Positions 1-11,749 of a stretch of DNA of 64,000 nt are shown one piece after another. Both the position numbers and the translations under genes were made by a program. This stretch comes from Triticum aestivum (taxonomy: Eukaryota > Streptophyta > Magnoliopsida > Poales > Poaceae), in NCBI RefSeq assembly GCF_018294505.1, contig NC_057796.1, forward strand, positions 186,520,270 to 186,584,269. Direction: 5' to 3'. The notes below the pieces were generated by a model that was not told the DNA's origin, did not search any database, and saw nothing but the letters and a program-made list of their open reading frames with translations. The first letter of the stretch is position 1. Every line of letters begins with the position of its first letter.

Positions 1-390
1 GGGTTAGCTAAGATTAGACATTAGAGCTTAGCTCATGTATCTCCCCTTGTGGATTTCCACTTGAGGGAGAAGACTCCATTGGAGTTCAAGGCCTCCATTG
101 GAGAAGATCCCTAGGGATTCAAGACCCCTTCTAGGGAAGGATCTATCTAGATCATCAAGACCTCATCTCCTTTGGATTTGGGATGAACTTTACCTTGTAT
201 ATTTCCCTTTGTTGTTCTTGTACCTTTGTGGATCTTGTGTGATTGTGAGTCTAGTGGATGTGTGATTGGACTTGTTCTAGAGTGTTTTCCCCTTGTGATT
301 TCCCCTCTTGTTCTTCGTGTTCTTCGCGTTCTTCGTGGATTCCCCTCCAATTCGTGAAAGATCTCCACTTAGGGTCTCCACCCTACAACA
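1..390 (+). repeat. Element A left (5') LTR, 3' part only
   Basis: This segment aligns with 8817-9211 in the right LTR with few differences, including a six-base length difference near base 18 and ending in the same CTACAACA. The promoter half of the LTR lies outside the window. Small frames on both strands here recur in the other LTR and are not genes. Confidence 0.9.
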
Positions 391-393
391 TCT

Positions 394-407
394 TGGTATC
401 ATGAGCC
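394..407 (+). other. Element A primer binding site
   Basis: TGGTATCATGAGCC lies three bases after the LTR end. It matches the usual plant PBS complementary to the 3' end of initiator tRNA-Met (TGGTATCAGAGC), with one extra T. The position directly behind the CA end of the LTR supports the boundary. Confidence 0.75.
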
Positions 408-2300
408 ACGTTGATCACGAATTTAGAGTCTCCCCCACCATTTTCTAGCCTTGTTTTGCTTGATTTTGTCCTAAAAACCGAAAATCCCCACCAAAAATAG
501 CCCCATTTTTTTGTGATTTGTTGGTTTGATGATGTTTTATTTATTTTGATCCATGGATTCGTTGTGTTTCGAGTGGATCTAGCTTCCCCACAAGTTTCCC
601 CACCTTTCATCCACGAAATCTCCTCAATTTTGACCCCAAAATTATCCATTTCCGCCCAAAAATTTCAATTTCGTGCCTTCCCAACCCGCACCGGACTGTC
701 CAGACCCCCGTACCGGGCTGTCCGCTCGCATCAGGAGCAAATTTCTCACAGACCGGACTGTCCGCTCTGCTATACCGGACTGTCCGCTCGAATCAGAAGG
801 TTTTCGGATGAAGACCGGACTGTCCACTACCCAGGACCGGACTGTCCGCTAGTTCAAAAACTGCTTCGGCTGGTTTCTTGTTTTGGCCATATCTTCCACA
901 TCCGGAGTCCGATTTTGACGTTCTTTAGCTCGTTGAGTAGCTATTGACATTCCCCATCCATCTAGATATGTTCCAACATCATTTGACTCCATAAATGTTT
1001 TGATATTTTGACATCTTTTCCTAGGCCATCGACCATATCATCCGCAAAACCACCGTAGCTCTCTGCAACCTAACCCATTTTGATCCATATAGCATTTGTG
1101 GTTGCTTGAGTGGTGACTTGAGTCTCCTAAGGTGTTTCGGCTACTTAGGGATGGTTGCTTCTTCATCAACCACCACCACCACTTCCGCATTGTCAACTCC
1201 GGAACCACCATCGCATTCCGCTACAACCATTTGACATTTGACATTTGAGATTTTGAGCTCGCGGTTTTTCCATTTCCTAAGGTGTTTCGGCTAATTAGGA
1301 ACGGTTCTACATCGAGAACACCGCCACTAATCATCGCCATGAGGTCGTCATCGACATTGACCACTTCACCATTTTGACAACCTAACCGTAAGCAAGAACG
1401 GTAACCTCTATCATCTTGGTATCATGGTATTCCATTCATTGTACATTCTTGCCATTACATTGTTAACCCCTTAGCCCATTTTGCGTCACTTGCCTATCGA
1501 GACTAGCCATTGAGTATTGCCGGCAACGTTACTTGTGCACATTAGTGATCCGTACCTTCCATTGCATACATACCATATCATATTGGTATCATCTTGGTAT
1601 CATCATATCATCCCTTGTGTCACAAGATTGTTCCCGCATATACACAATTGCTATCTTGGTTTGTGCATTTCGCATAGTGGCCATACAAAAAAAGAATAAG
1701 CTTGTAAGCAAAGAGAAAACAAAGAGCTTGTAAGCAATAGCCATAGCATCGCCACATTGCATATCATACTACCATATTGATCATCTTGGATCATCGTGTG
1801 CGAAACATCGGGAACCATACATAATAGCATACTTGGGATACAAAGTTTATCCATTTTGCATCTTATAGTTTGTGCACAAGTGTCGTATCCGCCTATTGAG
1901 CAATCGTGCTAGCGTCTCTCTTGAGTTGTGCAACACGAGCGTTTTCCGTGGATTCCACATTTTTTGCTCATTCCTTGGTTACACGACCCCATTTATCTAT
2001 CCGTGTGTGTGTTTCCGTGTGCCATTCTTTGCTATTGGTCTACTTGTTTCACTTGTGAATTTGTGAATCTCTTTCAACATTATTGACTCTTGCTAACATT
2101 TTGCATTAAATTTTTGTGCCACTATCCTCACTGAGCTACTCCATAAGCTTTACTTGATAGGTGTGAGTGAACAAGTCCGGTACCAATTCCACTATTCTTT
2201 CATTTCACATTGAGTGACACAAGATACATCCTCAACTTTGGGAAAAGGTAACTTGGTATTGTTTATCTCATTTCCTACTCACCTCTACTCGAGTCTTGTG
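408..2300 (+). other. Element A untranslated leader
   Basis: This long stretch between the PBS and the first gag ATG has no supportable gene; short frames (for example 513-947) are not conserved-looking. It holds the GGACTGTCC array at 690-850 and two copies of a CCTAAGGTGTTTCGGCTA block near 1127 and 1275. A long leader is common in grass Gypsy elements. Confidence 0.6.
690..850 (+). repeat. ACCGGACTGTCCGCT array in element A leader
   Basis: Six copies of a 15-base unit start at 690, 712, 752, 774, 814 and 836. The copies at 752, 774 and 836 are identical (ACCGGACTGTCCGCT); the others differ at one or a few bases. Each core GGACTGTCC is nearly self-complementary. The exact reverse complement occurs in the right LTR at 8605-8619. 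Confidence 0.9.
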
Positions 2301-3237
2301 ATGGATAGTCAAGGCATTTCACCTTCGGTCTACAACAACAACGACGAGTTCGATGCCATGAAAAACAACTTGGATGCCAAGATGGATGCTCAAATGGAGG
2401 AGATCAAAGCCCTCATCAAGGCCTACAAGCGATCTTCCTCATCTTCGAGAAGACGCTGAAGAGCACATGCTTCCAAGCTACCATCTCCGGCAAGATCACA
2501 TCGGCATTGACACGATCAACGACAAGAACGTGAAGGTCAACAGCTCAACACCAACAACCGCTCAATGACTTCACCATCTCCGTTGGCATCTTCGCCAAGC
2601 GACTTCAAGGCATCTTCGCCTACGGACATACGGCATATTCGCCAACAAGCACCCCAAAACTACGCTCAAGAGAAGCTCCCCAAGCTCAAGTCCGCGACTT
2701 CCACGAGCTACTACGAGCTCGACACTGACCACAAGATTCCTTTCTATGGGACTCAAGAACCCGAGGAGTATCTCGAGTGGGAGCGTCTCATGGACGACTA
2801 CCTCAAGCTACATCAAGTTCCTTCCGAAGATCAAGTGAAGTGCGCCACAACAAATTTCCACGACTACGCATCGGCATGGTGGCTTCACACACATTCGGAG
2901 AGCTATGACATGAGTTGGCCCAAGACGAATTGAGCTTTACGGCGAGAGTTCGTGCCTCCAACCTACACGGAACAACTTCTACGCCAATTGGAGAACACCT
3001 TCCAAGGATCCAAGTCCATCGACGCGTACTTCAAGGATATGAAGATTGCCTTGCGATGAGCCGGCGTGGACGACCCCATTTTAATGAAGTTCCACTTCAT
3101 GATGGGATTACACATCGACATCTCCAAGACTATATTCTTCGAGAACTACAAGTCCCTCGACGACTACTACATTGGTGCTCTCAAGGCGGAACAAGAACTC
3201 ATGAAGGCCAAGGCTTCTTCACCCCAAGCACACTTCT
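2301..3237 (+). pseudogene. Element A gag, broken
   Basis: The frame opens MDSQGISPSVYNNNDEFDAM and contains a gag-type segment (about 2735-2925) with FYGTQEPEEYLEWERLMDDY and an ASAWWL motif, as in the retrotransposon gag family, where the protein forms the particle that packages element RNA. Translation shifts frame near 2459-2565 and again near 2930. An in-frame TGA at 3058-3060 comes just before AGVDDPI. The frame then runs into the CACTA insertion at 3238. The protein cannot be made intact. The gag family is clear; the lineage within Gypsy is not. Confidence 0.7.
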
Positions 3238-4723
3238 CACTACTAGGAAAAGGCCTGCTAGTAGCGCACCTGTTTTGCCTACTAATGGCACACTACAGGT
3301 GCACCACTAGCATCACGCCATTAGAATTTTTTACTAATGGCGCACCACAGGTGCCATTAGTATCTGGTATACTAATGGCGCACCAGGCAGTGCGCCATTA
3401 GTATATCACACTGTGCGCCATTACTATCTGACTTAGTAATGGCGCACCACATAGAAGTTCTCCATTACTAACATTTTTTTCAAAAAAAATTCAGAAATAT
3501 TTTTTCAAAAAAAATTTCAATTTTTTTTTGTTTTTTTCTTAATCTTGGGTCACTATGGCTTAATCTCAAGTCAAATTGCACTCCGTGGTCAAACTTCCCA
3601 AAAGGTCACCCATCCTCACACTACTCCAGCCCAAGCATGCTTAACTTCAGAGTTCTATCCAATCCCAGCACCAGCTCACTTCATAGGAACTTGTTGATAT
3701 ATCTATCATATCAATCCTATTAAATCTTGTTGATGTCTAGGACTTTGTTCATGTTCATGTTCATGAGTGTGATGAAATTTTGAAAAAATATTTCAAACTT
3801 CCCGGTCATATTACGTATCATATTTTGAAAAAAAATTCCAAAAAAAAAGTTTTTTTGAAACCAATTTTTTTCTGTTACTAGTGGCGCACCTAGCAAATGG
3901 TGCGCCACTAGTAAGTTTGATTTTTTTTCATTTTCCCCCCTCTAGATCTTAAAAGCCCCGTATCTTTCGTTCTGTTAGGTTTTTGGGGATTTTGAAGATG
4001 TTGAATAGAGTTCCTCGGTTCAATTCGTATGTAACTTTTCGAGTAGATGATTTTTCATATATAAAACTTTTTAATCCGAGTTCGTATGCAAAACGTATGC
4101 CCATTTTACAAATTCCAGAGAGATTTTGCAAATAAAGTCGAAATTCATATTTGTAAATTTTCCCAACAACTAGACCACAAATCACATGGGAAACTTATTT
4201 TATTTTATTTTTTTGACATTTCCATCATTTTCTTTTATTTTTTAAAAAACTGAAAAGGCGGTCCACAGGGGGGGGGGGGGTGGTGCATTCGTTCGGTGGA
4301 ATTTTTGGGCAAAGTTAGTAATGGCGCACCGTGGGTGTGGTGCGCCATTACTAGTTAACTAGTAATGGCGCACCACACCCACGGTGCGCCATTACTAACT
4401 TTGAAAAAAAAATTTAAAAATTGTTAGTAGTGGCGCACCGAGGGTGTGGTGCGCCATTAGTAGTTTTGAAAAAAAATAAAAAAAATTAGTAGTGGCGCAC
4501 CGAGGGTGTGGTGCGCCATTACTAGTTAAACTAGCAATGGCGCACTATCCCCTGGTGCGCCATTACTAGTTTTGAAAAAAAAATTGTTAGTAGTGGCGCA
4601 TCGTGGATGTGGTGCGCCATTAGTATTTGGACACTAAGGGCGTACCAACACGTGGTGCGCCATTAGTATATAGTAGTGGCGCACCACGTGTCAATATTAT
4701 CTATAGCCCTTTTTCTAGTAGTG
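3238..4723. mobile_element. Non-autonomous CACTA DNA transposon J
   Basis: The element starts CACTACTAGGAAAAGG and ends with CCTTTTTCTAGTAGTG, the inverted counterpart. It is flanked by the 3-bp target duplication TCT (3235-3237 and 4724-4726). CACTA ends and 3-bp duplications are diagnostic of the En/Spm superfamily. At 1,486 bp it has no transposase frame, so it depends on an autonomous relative. Most of it is made of subterminal inverted repeats. The frame of element A resumes on the far side of the duplication. Confidence 0.93.
4314..4700. repeat. CACTA subterminal hairpin repeats
   Basis: Repeated units of the form TAGTGGCGCACC...GGTGCGCCATTA stand back to back, each able to fold into a hairpin; examples centre near 4336, 4378, 4442, 4508, 4550 and 4605. 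Similar units occur at 3330-3450 and 3880-3910 at the other end. In known CACTA elements subterminal repeats are the sites bound by the TnpA-type protein; that role here is inferred. Confidence 0.8.
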
Positions 4724-4849
4724 TCTCGGTGACCAAGCTCCATGAGATCGAGCATGAGGATAGTACCACCAAGATGTCCAAGCCCGACGAGCTCCAAGAC
4801 AATGCTCCCAAGTTCGACTTCATCGCCATCCCTCTCTTGTGGCATTGAT

Positions 4850-7033
4850 GATGCCGAGTCTACTTTGACTCTTTTTCAAGATAGTGCGGCGACGACTACG
4901 ACTATGGAGCCATTCAAGGACCAAGCTTTGGAGGCGAACGACATGGTGACGAGCAAGGATGATGCTTCCATCTTTCGAGGCGAGAGTGATGATGTGCCAT
5001 CTTCGGCCTTCATCTACGGCGACGACGACGAGATGGTTGAGCATGGGATTTTCCCTTTGACCACGGCGATGTATGATGACTTGAGTGACTTGTGCCACCA
5101 TATTGAGAGTGCGAGTGACTTCACCACTAGCCCCATATAGCTGCCCCAATTCCCATGGGAGGGGAACCACCACCCCCACCACTTGAGTGATTTGAGTGAC
5201 TCCACCATATGTGACGTTGAGTGCACCTATTTTGAGGGAGTGAGTGAACCACCACATAGAGAGAGTGTGATAGTTGTTTGTGCATGTGAGGCCACTATGA
5301 TTTCTAACGACTTAACCTCTACCCCTATGGTGTCTTCTCCTTTGGTGCTAGGTCCCATATATGATGACGCGCCGATTCGCGACGACTTCGTCCTCCCTTT
5401 GGACAAGACGATGGCCATGGTGGACTATGATGCACCCCCCACATGGTTCCATCAAGATGAAGATGACAATGAGTGGATCTTCGACACCTCACCTACAACA
5501 CATGAGCGACGCTCTAAAGGTAACATAGGTGATGGTGCTTCTCTTGTCCCACTAGTGGACTATTTCCCCAATGATTGCTTGCATGATGTTGATCCACCTA
5601 TCCCCATGCTTCATGCTAGTGCGACTTCTTCATGTAATGACTTACCAATTTATGATGAATATGATGATGAGCATCTTGAGTTGCCTAGTTGTGATGCTAT
5701 GCTCCATAGGATATCATGTGAAACTTCTATTGTTCATGTCATGTTTGACAATCCATTAATCTTGTCATATGCTATGAGTGAGATCTCCCATATCGCATCA
5801 TTTCAATCTCAACATAGTAACTATGCATGCCCCATTAAAATAAATCCCATTTGCACTTATGGCATAGATGACAAGATGATGGTCATTGGCTTTTGTTTTT
5901 CATGTGATGATATTGCCATGCTTCCTTTACATGATTTGCGCAATTCATCTACTATGCCATGCCATGATCACATTGTTCCAAATATGCTTTGTTTTGGATG
6001 TTGTCAGTATTCTCCATGTGATGTTTCTACAAATGCTCATGAGGAGACCCCCATAGTTTCCTCATACATATTAGGAGAATTTGATGCTTTCCATACTTTG
6101 CATGCTTCCCATAATTGCTTTCACCATATGCATTCCATGAATAACAATGCTCTACATATTTCTCATGATGCATTACACAATTTGAGTGTCCATTATGCTA
6201 CACATAACAACAAACCCATCATGATGGATGACATGTTTCTATATCACGCATCTCATTTATTTGAGCATCGGATATTTGGTGCTAACCAACACAAGCACGT
6301 GCGCATCATGATGGATGATGTGTACATATGCCATGCACACACAATTTTTCCTTTGCCTTTGTTTTGTGTAGGTACTTATGAACACTCGTCAACCTCACAA
6401 TCCCATGAGTTGACGAAACGAGCTCTTGAGAGCAACGATGACTTGGGATCCCGTGGATTATCCTTACCACCGTTCCCTTCGCACAAGGACTACGCGCATC
6501 TCTTTTACTTGGCTCTCACACGGTTATGGGCTATATACCACTTGTCATCTTATACCCATTTTCCCGTGTTCACTTTGCATGTTATGCCTCTTTATATGCC
6601 TTTGTCATGCAATTGTGACCCTTTCTTGCACTTACATGTGATTCACCATTATACAACTTCTATGTGTATTTGCATGCTTGGTGGAGATCCTTGTTGCTAT
6701 TGCCATGTTTACCATGTGCCACATGCTATTGTTGATTCTTGTGTTGGGAGAGTCATGATATCCCATTACTATTTACATAGAGCCCCTCGCCAATACATTG
6801 ATTATATTTTACTCATATCTTGCTTTCACGCTTGTGATATGTCATGTGCATTATTCATGACCACTATTTGCACACATGACATGCTTGCCATGATTCCTTC
6901 TAGTACGTTGCATCTTCGCACTACTAGCTTGCTTGACTTGATCACTATGATTGCCTGCTTTATCGCATCACCCATGTTCCATTCTTACTCGCTTTCTTGG
7001 GGTGATGACATATATGTTCATGCCCCTCCTTGA
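4850..7033 (+). pseudogene. Element A unknown long frame, part 1
   Basis: One frame runs from about 4850 to 7033, broken once by TAG at 5138-5140; the longer open part (5183-7033) has 616 codons. The first third is acidic (strings such as YGDDDEM and YDEYDDEHLE). The rest is unusually rich in His, Cys and Met, with clusters such as CHDHIVPNMLCFGCC. I find no RT, integrase, protease or envelope signature and no clear signal peptide. It occupies the pol position of a retroelement, in the sense strand and downstream of gag. Its function is unknown; it may be an extended gag-like product or a relic kept only because it is part of the element. Confidence 0.5.
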
Positions 7034-7911
7034 TTTGTCTTGACCATTGTCTCTTGTCTCCATTAGTTGCATCTCTCATATCACTTTGTAGTGAGTGCAA
7101 CTATACTATACTTATTGATCTTGGAGACTTGGACATCTTACTTGTGATGCATGCTTGTTTGATTGAGCCTATTGTCTTTGGTTGTAGTTGCATCATATGC
7201 TTTCATACCTTACCACACCTTGTCCTTTCTTATGATAAGAATGATGAAAACACTTGTTGGGTATCTTACCACACGAATGCTAGGTTTTGCATTTCCGCTA
7301 ACCTCATTTGTTTTTCCGAGTGTTTGTCATGTTCTTTCATTTTGAAGGATTCTCAAGGCATTACCATCACGAGACATATTGGGTATGTGAAGGCGTATAT
7401 GGTGTGCGACACCAACATTTTCGACAAACTCATAAAGGTGAACTCCTTCCATTTGAGCCATCCTCAAATATGCATATTGGACGGGTCATACTTACATTGT
7501 TGTTTCCTTCTTTTTGTCTACATGATACATCTATTGGATGGAGGACCGACATTGGAGATGGACCCTATGGACCTTCAAGTTGAGGAGTGCTCGGACTTAG
7601 TGGATTCACCACCGGACCACCACTTCTACCATGACATTGAGATATGGTACAACACCACCCATAACAAATTTGCATCTTATGCATGGATTGACTCACATTA
7701 TGATTGCCTTGTTGCATCTTCCATTTCTATGTCATCCATGATATACGAGCTTATGGACTTCCTAAGCAAATTTGTTGTGATCTTTCTTGATGGCATATTC
7801 ATACATCATGATCATATTTCCCACCATCAATTGCATGATCACATAGTCACTTTGAGCACCAATTACCCTGTTCATGCTTTTGATACACCGTTCCATTATG
7901 ACATCATTTAG
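7030..7911 (+). pseudogene. Element A unknown long frame, part 2
   Basis: This 293-codon frame overlaps the end of part 1 by four bases in a different frame and has the same His/Cys/Met-rich character, so it probably continued part 1 before a frameshift near 7030. After its TAG (7909-7911) the same frame reopens at about 7948 and runs through the polypurine tract into the LTR. No known domain is recognisable. The continuing composition over about 1,000 codons argues for one ancestral protein, now broken. Confidence 0.45.
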
Positions 7912-8260
7912 CACAACGGTTGCATCGATCACATTCACAATACATTTGTGTGCACAATGAATGCTTTTGCGCCCATGAACGCTTTGCATATCATTATGTA
8001 TGATCTTACTAAGCTTCATGCGCTTTGTCACAAACAATCTTGCCGAACGGACTCATGTTTACTTGATGGACACCTTGTGTGCGCTAACCATTGTATTTCC
8101 AAGCGTCGTTTGTGTTTGCTCCTTTTGCATGTATACCACTCCGGAGACACCATGAAGTACTTGGATTGCGCCATGTCTTCCACTTCGTCCAACTACAAGT
8201 CCGTCCACGACAACCATTTCCATGGTGATGAGGTTCTCGATCCGAGGACGGATCTTTCCC
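7912..8260 (+). other. Element A 3' internal region
   Basis: The frame of part 2 resumes after one stop (from about 7948) with CHKQSCRTDSCLLDGHLVC-like residues, then runs into the LTR. I cannot tell whether this is coding remnant or 3' untranslated sequence. Confidence 0.35.
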
Positions 8261-8273
8261 AAGGGAGGGGAGA
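8261..8273 (+). other. Element A polypurine tract
   Basis: AAGGGAGGGGAGA directly precedes the TGATGCGG start of the right LTR. A purine run abutting the 3' LTR is the plus-strand primer of reverse transcription in LTR elements, and it fixes the LTR start. Confidence 0.85.
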
Positions 8274-8583
8274 TGATGCGGAGCATCCCACGATCATCCC
8301 CATGTACACGACGACTACTCCACAAGTCCCAAGTGTCCATAAGATGAGACCTCAAGCATACGCCATTGGACTTAAGGTGAACCCGCTCCTCTTCGAGATT
8401 TACATGAATATCCATTGGACTTGGTTGCTACCTCACCATGGAACATTGTGCAGCATTAGGTACGAGGGCAACCGCCACCAAGCAGCTAGGAAGCTTCCCG
8501 GAGGCCAAAGAGAAGGACCGCAAGATCCAAGAGCTGACCGGAAGCGTCAAGATGAAGAAAAGGAAGTGTGCAGAAATTGCACT

Positions 8584-8712
8584 ACCGGACAGTCCGGTCC
8601 CAACAGCGGACAGTCCGGTCGCACGAAAAATGCACTACCGAACAGTCCGGTCCACACTGCGGACAGTCCAGTGGCACACGAAAATGCATCTGTCCTCACC
8701 GGACTGTCCGGT
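8584..8712. repeat. GGACAGTCC array in element A U3
   Basis: Five units start at 8584, 8605, 8637, 8658 and 8698. The unit at 8605-8619 (AGCGGACAGTCCGGT) is the exact reverse complement of three leader copies; the last unit is in the other orientation. They sit 70-200 bp upstream of the TATA-like box, so they could also be promoter elements. Confidence 0.85.
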
Positions 8713-8785
8713 AGGCCTAGTTTCGCTATGAATTGGGCTAAAAAGCCCATGTAATCTCCGAGGCCCATACCCCTTCGCCCCTAGA

Positions 8786-8795
8786 CTATATATTT
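8786..8795 (+). promoter_or_regulatory. TATA-like box of element A LTR
   Basis: CTATATATTT lies in U3, about 30 bp upstream of the TTTTTAGGGTTAGC stretch where the repeated R region plausibly begins. Confidence 0.5.
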
Positions 8796-9211
8796 CGTGC
8801 TCCACTCAGTTTTTAGGGTTAGCTAAGATTAGAACTAGACATTAGAGCTTAGCTCATGTATCTCCCCTTGTGGGTTTCCTCTTGAGGGATAAGACTCCAT
8901 TGGAGTTCAAGGCCTCCATTGGAGAAGATCCCTAGGGATTCAAGACCCCTTCTAGGGAAGGATCTATCTAGATCATCAAGACCTCATCTCCTTTGGATTT
9001 GGGATGAACTTTACCTTGTATCTTTCCCTTTGTTGTTCTTGTACCTTTGTGGATCTTGTGTGACTGTGAGTCTAGTGGATGTGTGATTGGACTTGTTCTA
9101 GAGTGTTTTCCTCTTGTGATTTCCCCTCTTCTTCTTCGTGTTCTTCGCGTTCTTCGTGGATTCCCCTCCAATTCGTGAAAGATCTCCACTTAGGGTCTCC
9201 ACCCTACAACA

Positions 9212-10898
9212 CTTTTGTTGCTCGACTCTGCAGAGTTACCATCAAGTGCCGAGGGTGGAACCTCATACATCACTCCTGATGAGATCTCTGTAGTGTAGCT
9301 ATTCGGTCGTGGTCATCGAGGGTGATTTCCTCCTTAACCACTTCTGATACGACTCTGTCGTGCAACCCCTCAAGTGTGAACCTCTTACGTTCACCTTGAT
9401 GATTCCATCGAGTGGAATCCACCGAGGGTGGTTCCTCAGGGTTCCCCTTGGTGTTAGACACACAGTTACTATGGTTACTCTGACTTTACACTGAACCGTG
9501 TTACTAAAGACAGGTCGGCCCTGAGGGGTACCCGCGCGAGCTTAATTGCAAGTGATGTGGAGTCGGGTTGACCTGGAAGGTGCCCGCGAGATAATTACGA
9601 GGCGTGGTCGGGCATTCTTAGCCCTTGCCGCAAGTCCTCGAGACGGGGCAACGGGGTCACATCGATCGTGAGTCTCTGCTCGTTACCGCGTGCTCCTAAT
9701 CCACTACGATTTGGATATTTGATCCGAGGGGCCTCTGGCCTGATAGCACTAACCATCACGTGGGCATAGTATGGGCGTTCTGCGTCTTATACATCAGCCG
9801 AAGCTTAATAGATGTCAGCGACTGAGCGGCGCGCGCCGGGTTGGACTGCGTAAGCACCTGCCTTTTTTTTAAGGAGGTAGCTAGGTCTGCTCACCGGCCG
9901 CGTACGCGACGTGCAGGAGTTCCCGGGGTGATGGCCCATGACCCTGGGAGCATAGGTTTAGTCCGGCGTGCTGACCTCTCTATGAAGCCTAGGTCGGGTT
10001 GCGGCGTATCGTTTGGCTGAGGCCGGGCATGACCCAGGAAAGTGTGTCCGTCCGGAGTTAATCGAGTGTGGTGGGTAAGTTGGTGCACCCCTGCAGGGAA
10101 GAAAACATCTATCGATAGCCTGTCCTACGATAACGGACACTTGGAGTTGTATCCCGATCGATACAACTAGAACTGGATACTTGAGGTGATAACTGGATAG
10201 TATGGCTCTGGGATTGCTTTCTCGCAGGGAGTCGAGAAAGGATCTCTGGGCGAGGTTGATGACACTACTACTACTTTACTTTATGCTACTCTTATCTCTT
10301 CTGTTGCTGCAAGATGCTTGGAGCTGCTTGAAGATGCTAGTCTTCGATAGGCTAGGCTCTCCCCTTCTCTTCTGGCATTCTGCAGTCCAGTCCACAGATA
10401 CAGCCCATTTCATTGATACCGATGCATATGTAGTGTAGATCCTTGCTTGCGAGTACTTTGGATGAGTACTCACGGTTGCTTTGCTCCCCCTTTTCCCCTT
10501 TCTTCTTCTTTCCGGTTGATGCAACCAGATGTCGGAGCCCAGGAGCCAGATGCCACTGCCGATGCCTACTACTACGTGGAGGTCGCCGACAACCAGGAGT
10601 AGTTAGGAGGCTCCCAGGCAGGAGGCCTTGCCTTTTCGATCGATGTTGCTTTTGTGCTAGCCTTCTTAAGGCAAACTTGTCTAACTTATGTTTGTACTCA
10701 GATATTGTTGCTTCCTCTGACTATTGTGTATTAAAGCTTATGTATTCGAGCCATCGAGGCTCCTGGCTTGTAATATAAATCTTGTATTATTTTAATTTGT
10801 GTCTAGAGTTGTGTTGTGATATCTTCCCGTGAGTCCTTGATCTTGATCATACACATTTGCGTGTATGATTAGTGTATGATTGATTCAAGGGCGTCACA
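9212..10898 (+). repeat. Element D: 3' part of a long LTR
   Basis: This 1.7-kb non-coding, GC-moderate stretch ends GGGCGTCACA at the junction with element C. It shares ordered motifs with the LTR of element E (CACCCCTGCAGGG, then CCGATGCATATGTAG followed by GAGTACTCAC-like sequence), so it is the 3' part of a related long LTR in plus orientation. Its start must lie left of element A, outside the window. With no internal region seen it may be a solo LTR or one end of a full element. Short frames inside are not genes. Confidence 0.65.
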
Positions 10899-11749
10899 GT
10901 CAGGCTGGGCTTCTGCCCAGGAACTTCTTTTGCCCTCTTCACCTCCCACTGTAGGTCCTAGGAGGAGAGGCACAAGAAAGGCATTACAGGGCACTTATCT
11001 TTTTTCAATTCAAAAGATGTAGGAACTTGCCAAACTTTAGTCTTAATTATGTAATCTTTTCCATCCATATTTGTACCCTGTGAGGTTTGTACTTGTTTTT
11101 ATGCGTATTAATGAAAAAAGATATGCTTTTTCCCATCACTCGTGCATGTGTCATGTCCATGCAGAGGAACAACTCCTTTATACTCTCAAGTAAACAATAT
11201 TTTCCGGCAAGACACCTTGCCGGTCTCTTTGCTTTCCGCAAGGCTCTGCTTGACAGGCTTGGAGCGTGGAAGAGAACTGGCCCTTAGTCAACCCTCGTTC
11301 TCAAATGTGGCTGCGACCACCCCAATCAAAGCGACCTTTGAATCGAAGGAATGGGAGCACAAATATCGGAGGGTGACAAGGTTTATCTAGGCACAAGTCT
11401 TTCTCACAGGGGTACATTATGGATGACCAAAAAGAATGTAGATGTCTTATGTTGCTGGGGGCCGATATGCAAGTTTGTTCTCACTCCTCTCCTTCGGGAA
11501 GTTCATGTGCGGTAGGAGCCCTGTTGTTAGTTCAGGGAAAAGAAATGGTAGCATACGACCTCATCTATATGACCTAATGAGTATGGGAAAATCATACTTA
11601 AATAAACATGCATGCAAGTTCTAGATGCCAACGCTTCATTTTATTATCTGTGCTCAGGGTCTGCGCCTGGCTTTGTACAAAGGATTACATGACCATCAGC
11701 AAGGCTTGTACAAAAGGTGGTTGCTGGGGCTGAGCCCGGCAACCGCGCC
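10899..11749 (-). other. Element C 3' untranslated region
   Basis: This stretch lies between the integrase stop and LTR D. It has no supportable gene. A short inverted pair (CCGGCAAGACACCTTGCCGG) lies at 11203-11222. The possible 5-bp duplication flank of D would start at 10899 (GTCAG). Confidence 0.5.

Larger units (their letters stand above)
1..9211 (+). mobile_element. LTR retrotransposon A (non-autonomous Gypsy-like, 5' end outside window)
   Basis: The block is bounded by a partial left LTR (1-390) and a full right LTR (8274-9211) of the same sequence, with an initiator-Met-type primer binding site after the left LTR and a polypurine tract before the right one. The internal part starts with a damaged Gypsy-type gag. 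No protease, reverse transcriptase, RNase H or integrase follows; their place is taken by long reading frames I do not recognise. A CACTA element (3238-4723) is inserted in it. It probably moved with enzymes supplied by a relative. It lies inside a long LTR (D) that continues at 9212. Confidence 0.85.
8274..9211 (+). repeat. Element A right (3') LTR
   Basis: The 938-bp LTR begins TGATGCGG and ends CTACAACA. Its last 395 bp match 1-390. The U3 part holds five GGACAGTCC/GGACTGTCC units (8584-8712) followed by a TATA-like CTATATATTT (8786-8795), the likely element promoter. Downstream is the R/U5 region repeated at 1-390. The base after it (9212) belongs to LTR D; the expected matching duplication lies outside the window. 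Confidence 0.88.

Noticed and set aside
513..947. 144-codon plus-strand frame in the leader of element A
   Set aside because: It is created by the GGACTGTCC array, has no domain, and lies between PBS and gag.
4314..4700. Regularly spaced repeats resembling a CRISPR array
   Set aside because: Units are head-to-head palindromes in a CACTA transposon with perfect ends and target duplication, in plant DNA.
5183..7033. Envelope-like or zinc-finger protein in element A
   Set aside because: Cys and His are frequent but not in regular C2H2, CCHC or RING spacing, and no signal peptide or fusion motif is visible.
10890..10905. Truncation of element C by LTR D
   Set aside because: The geometry fits simple nesting, with the missing 3' LTR of C beyond the window; no deletion needs to be assumed.
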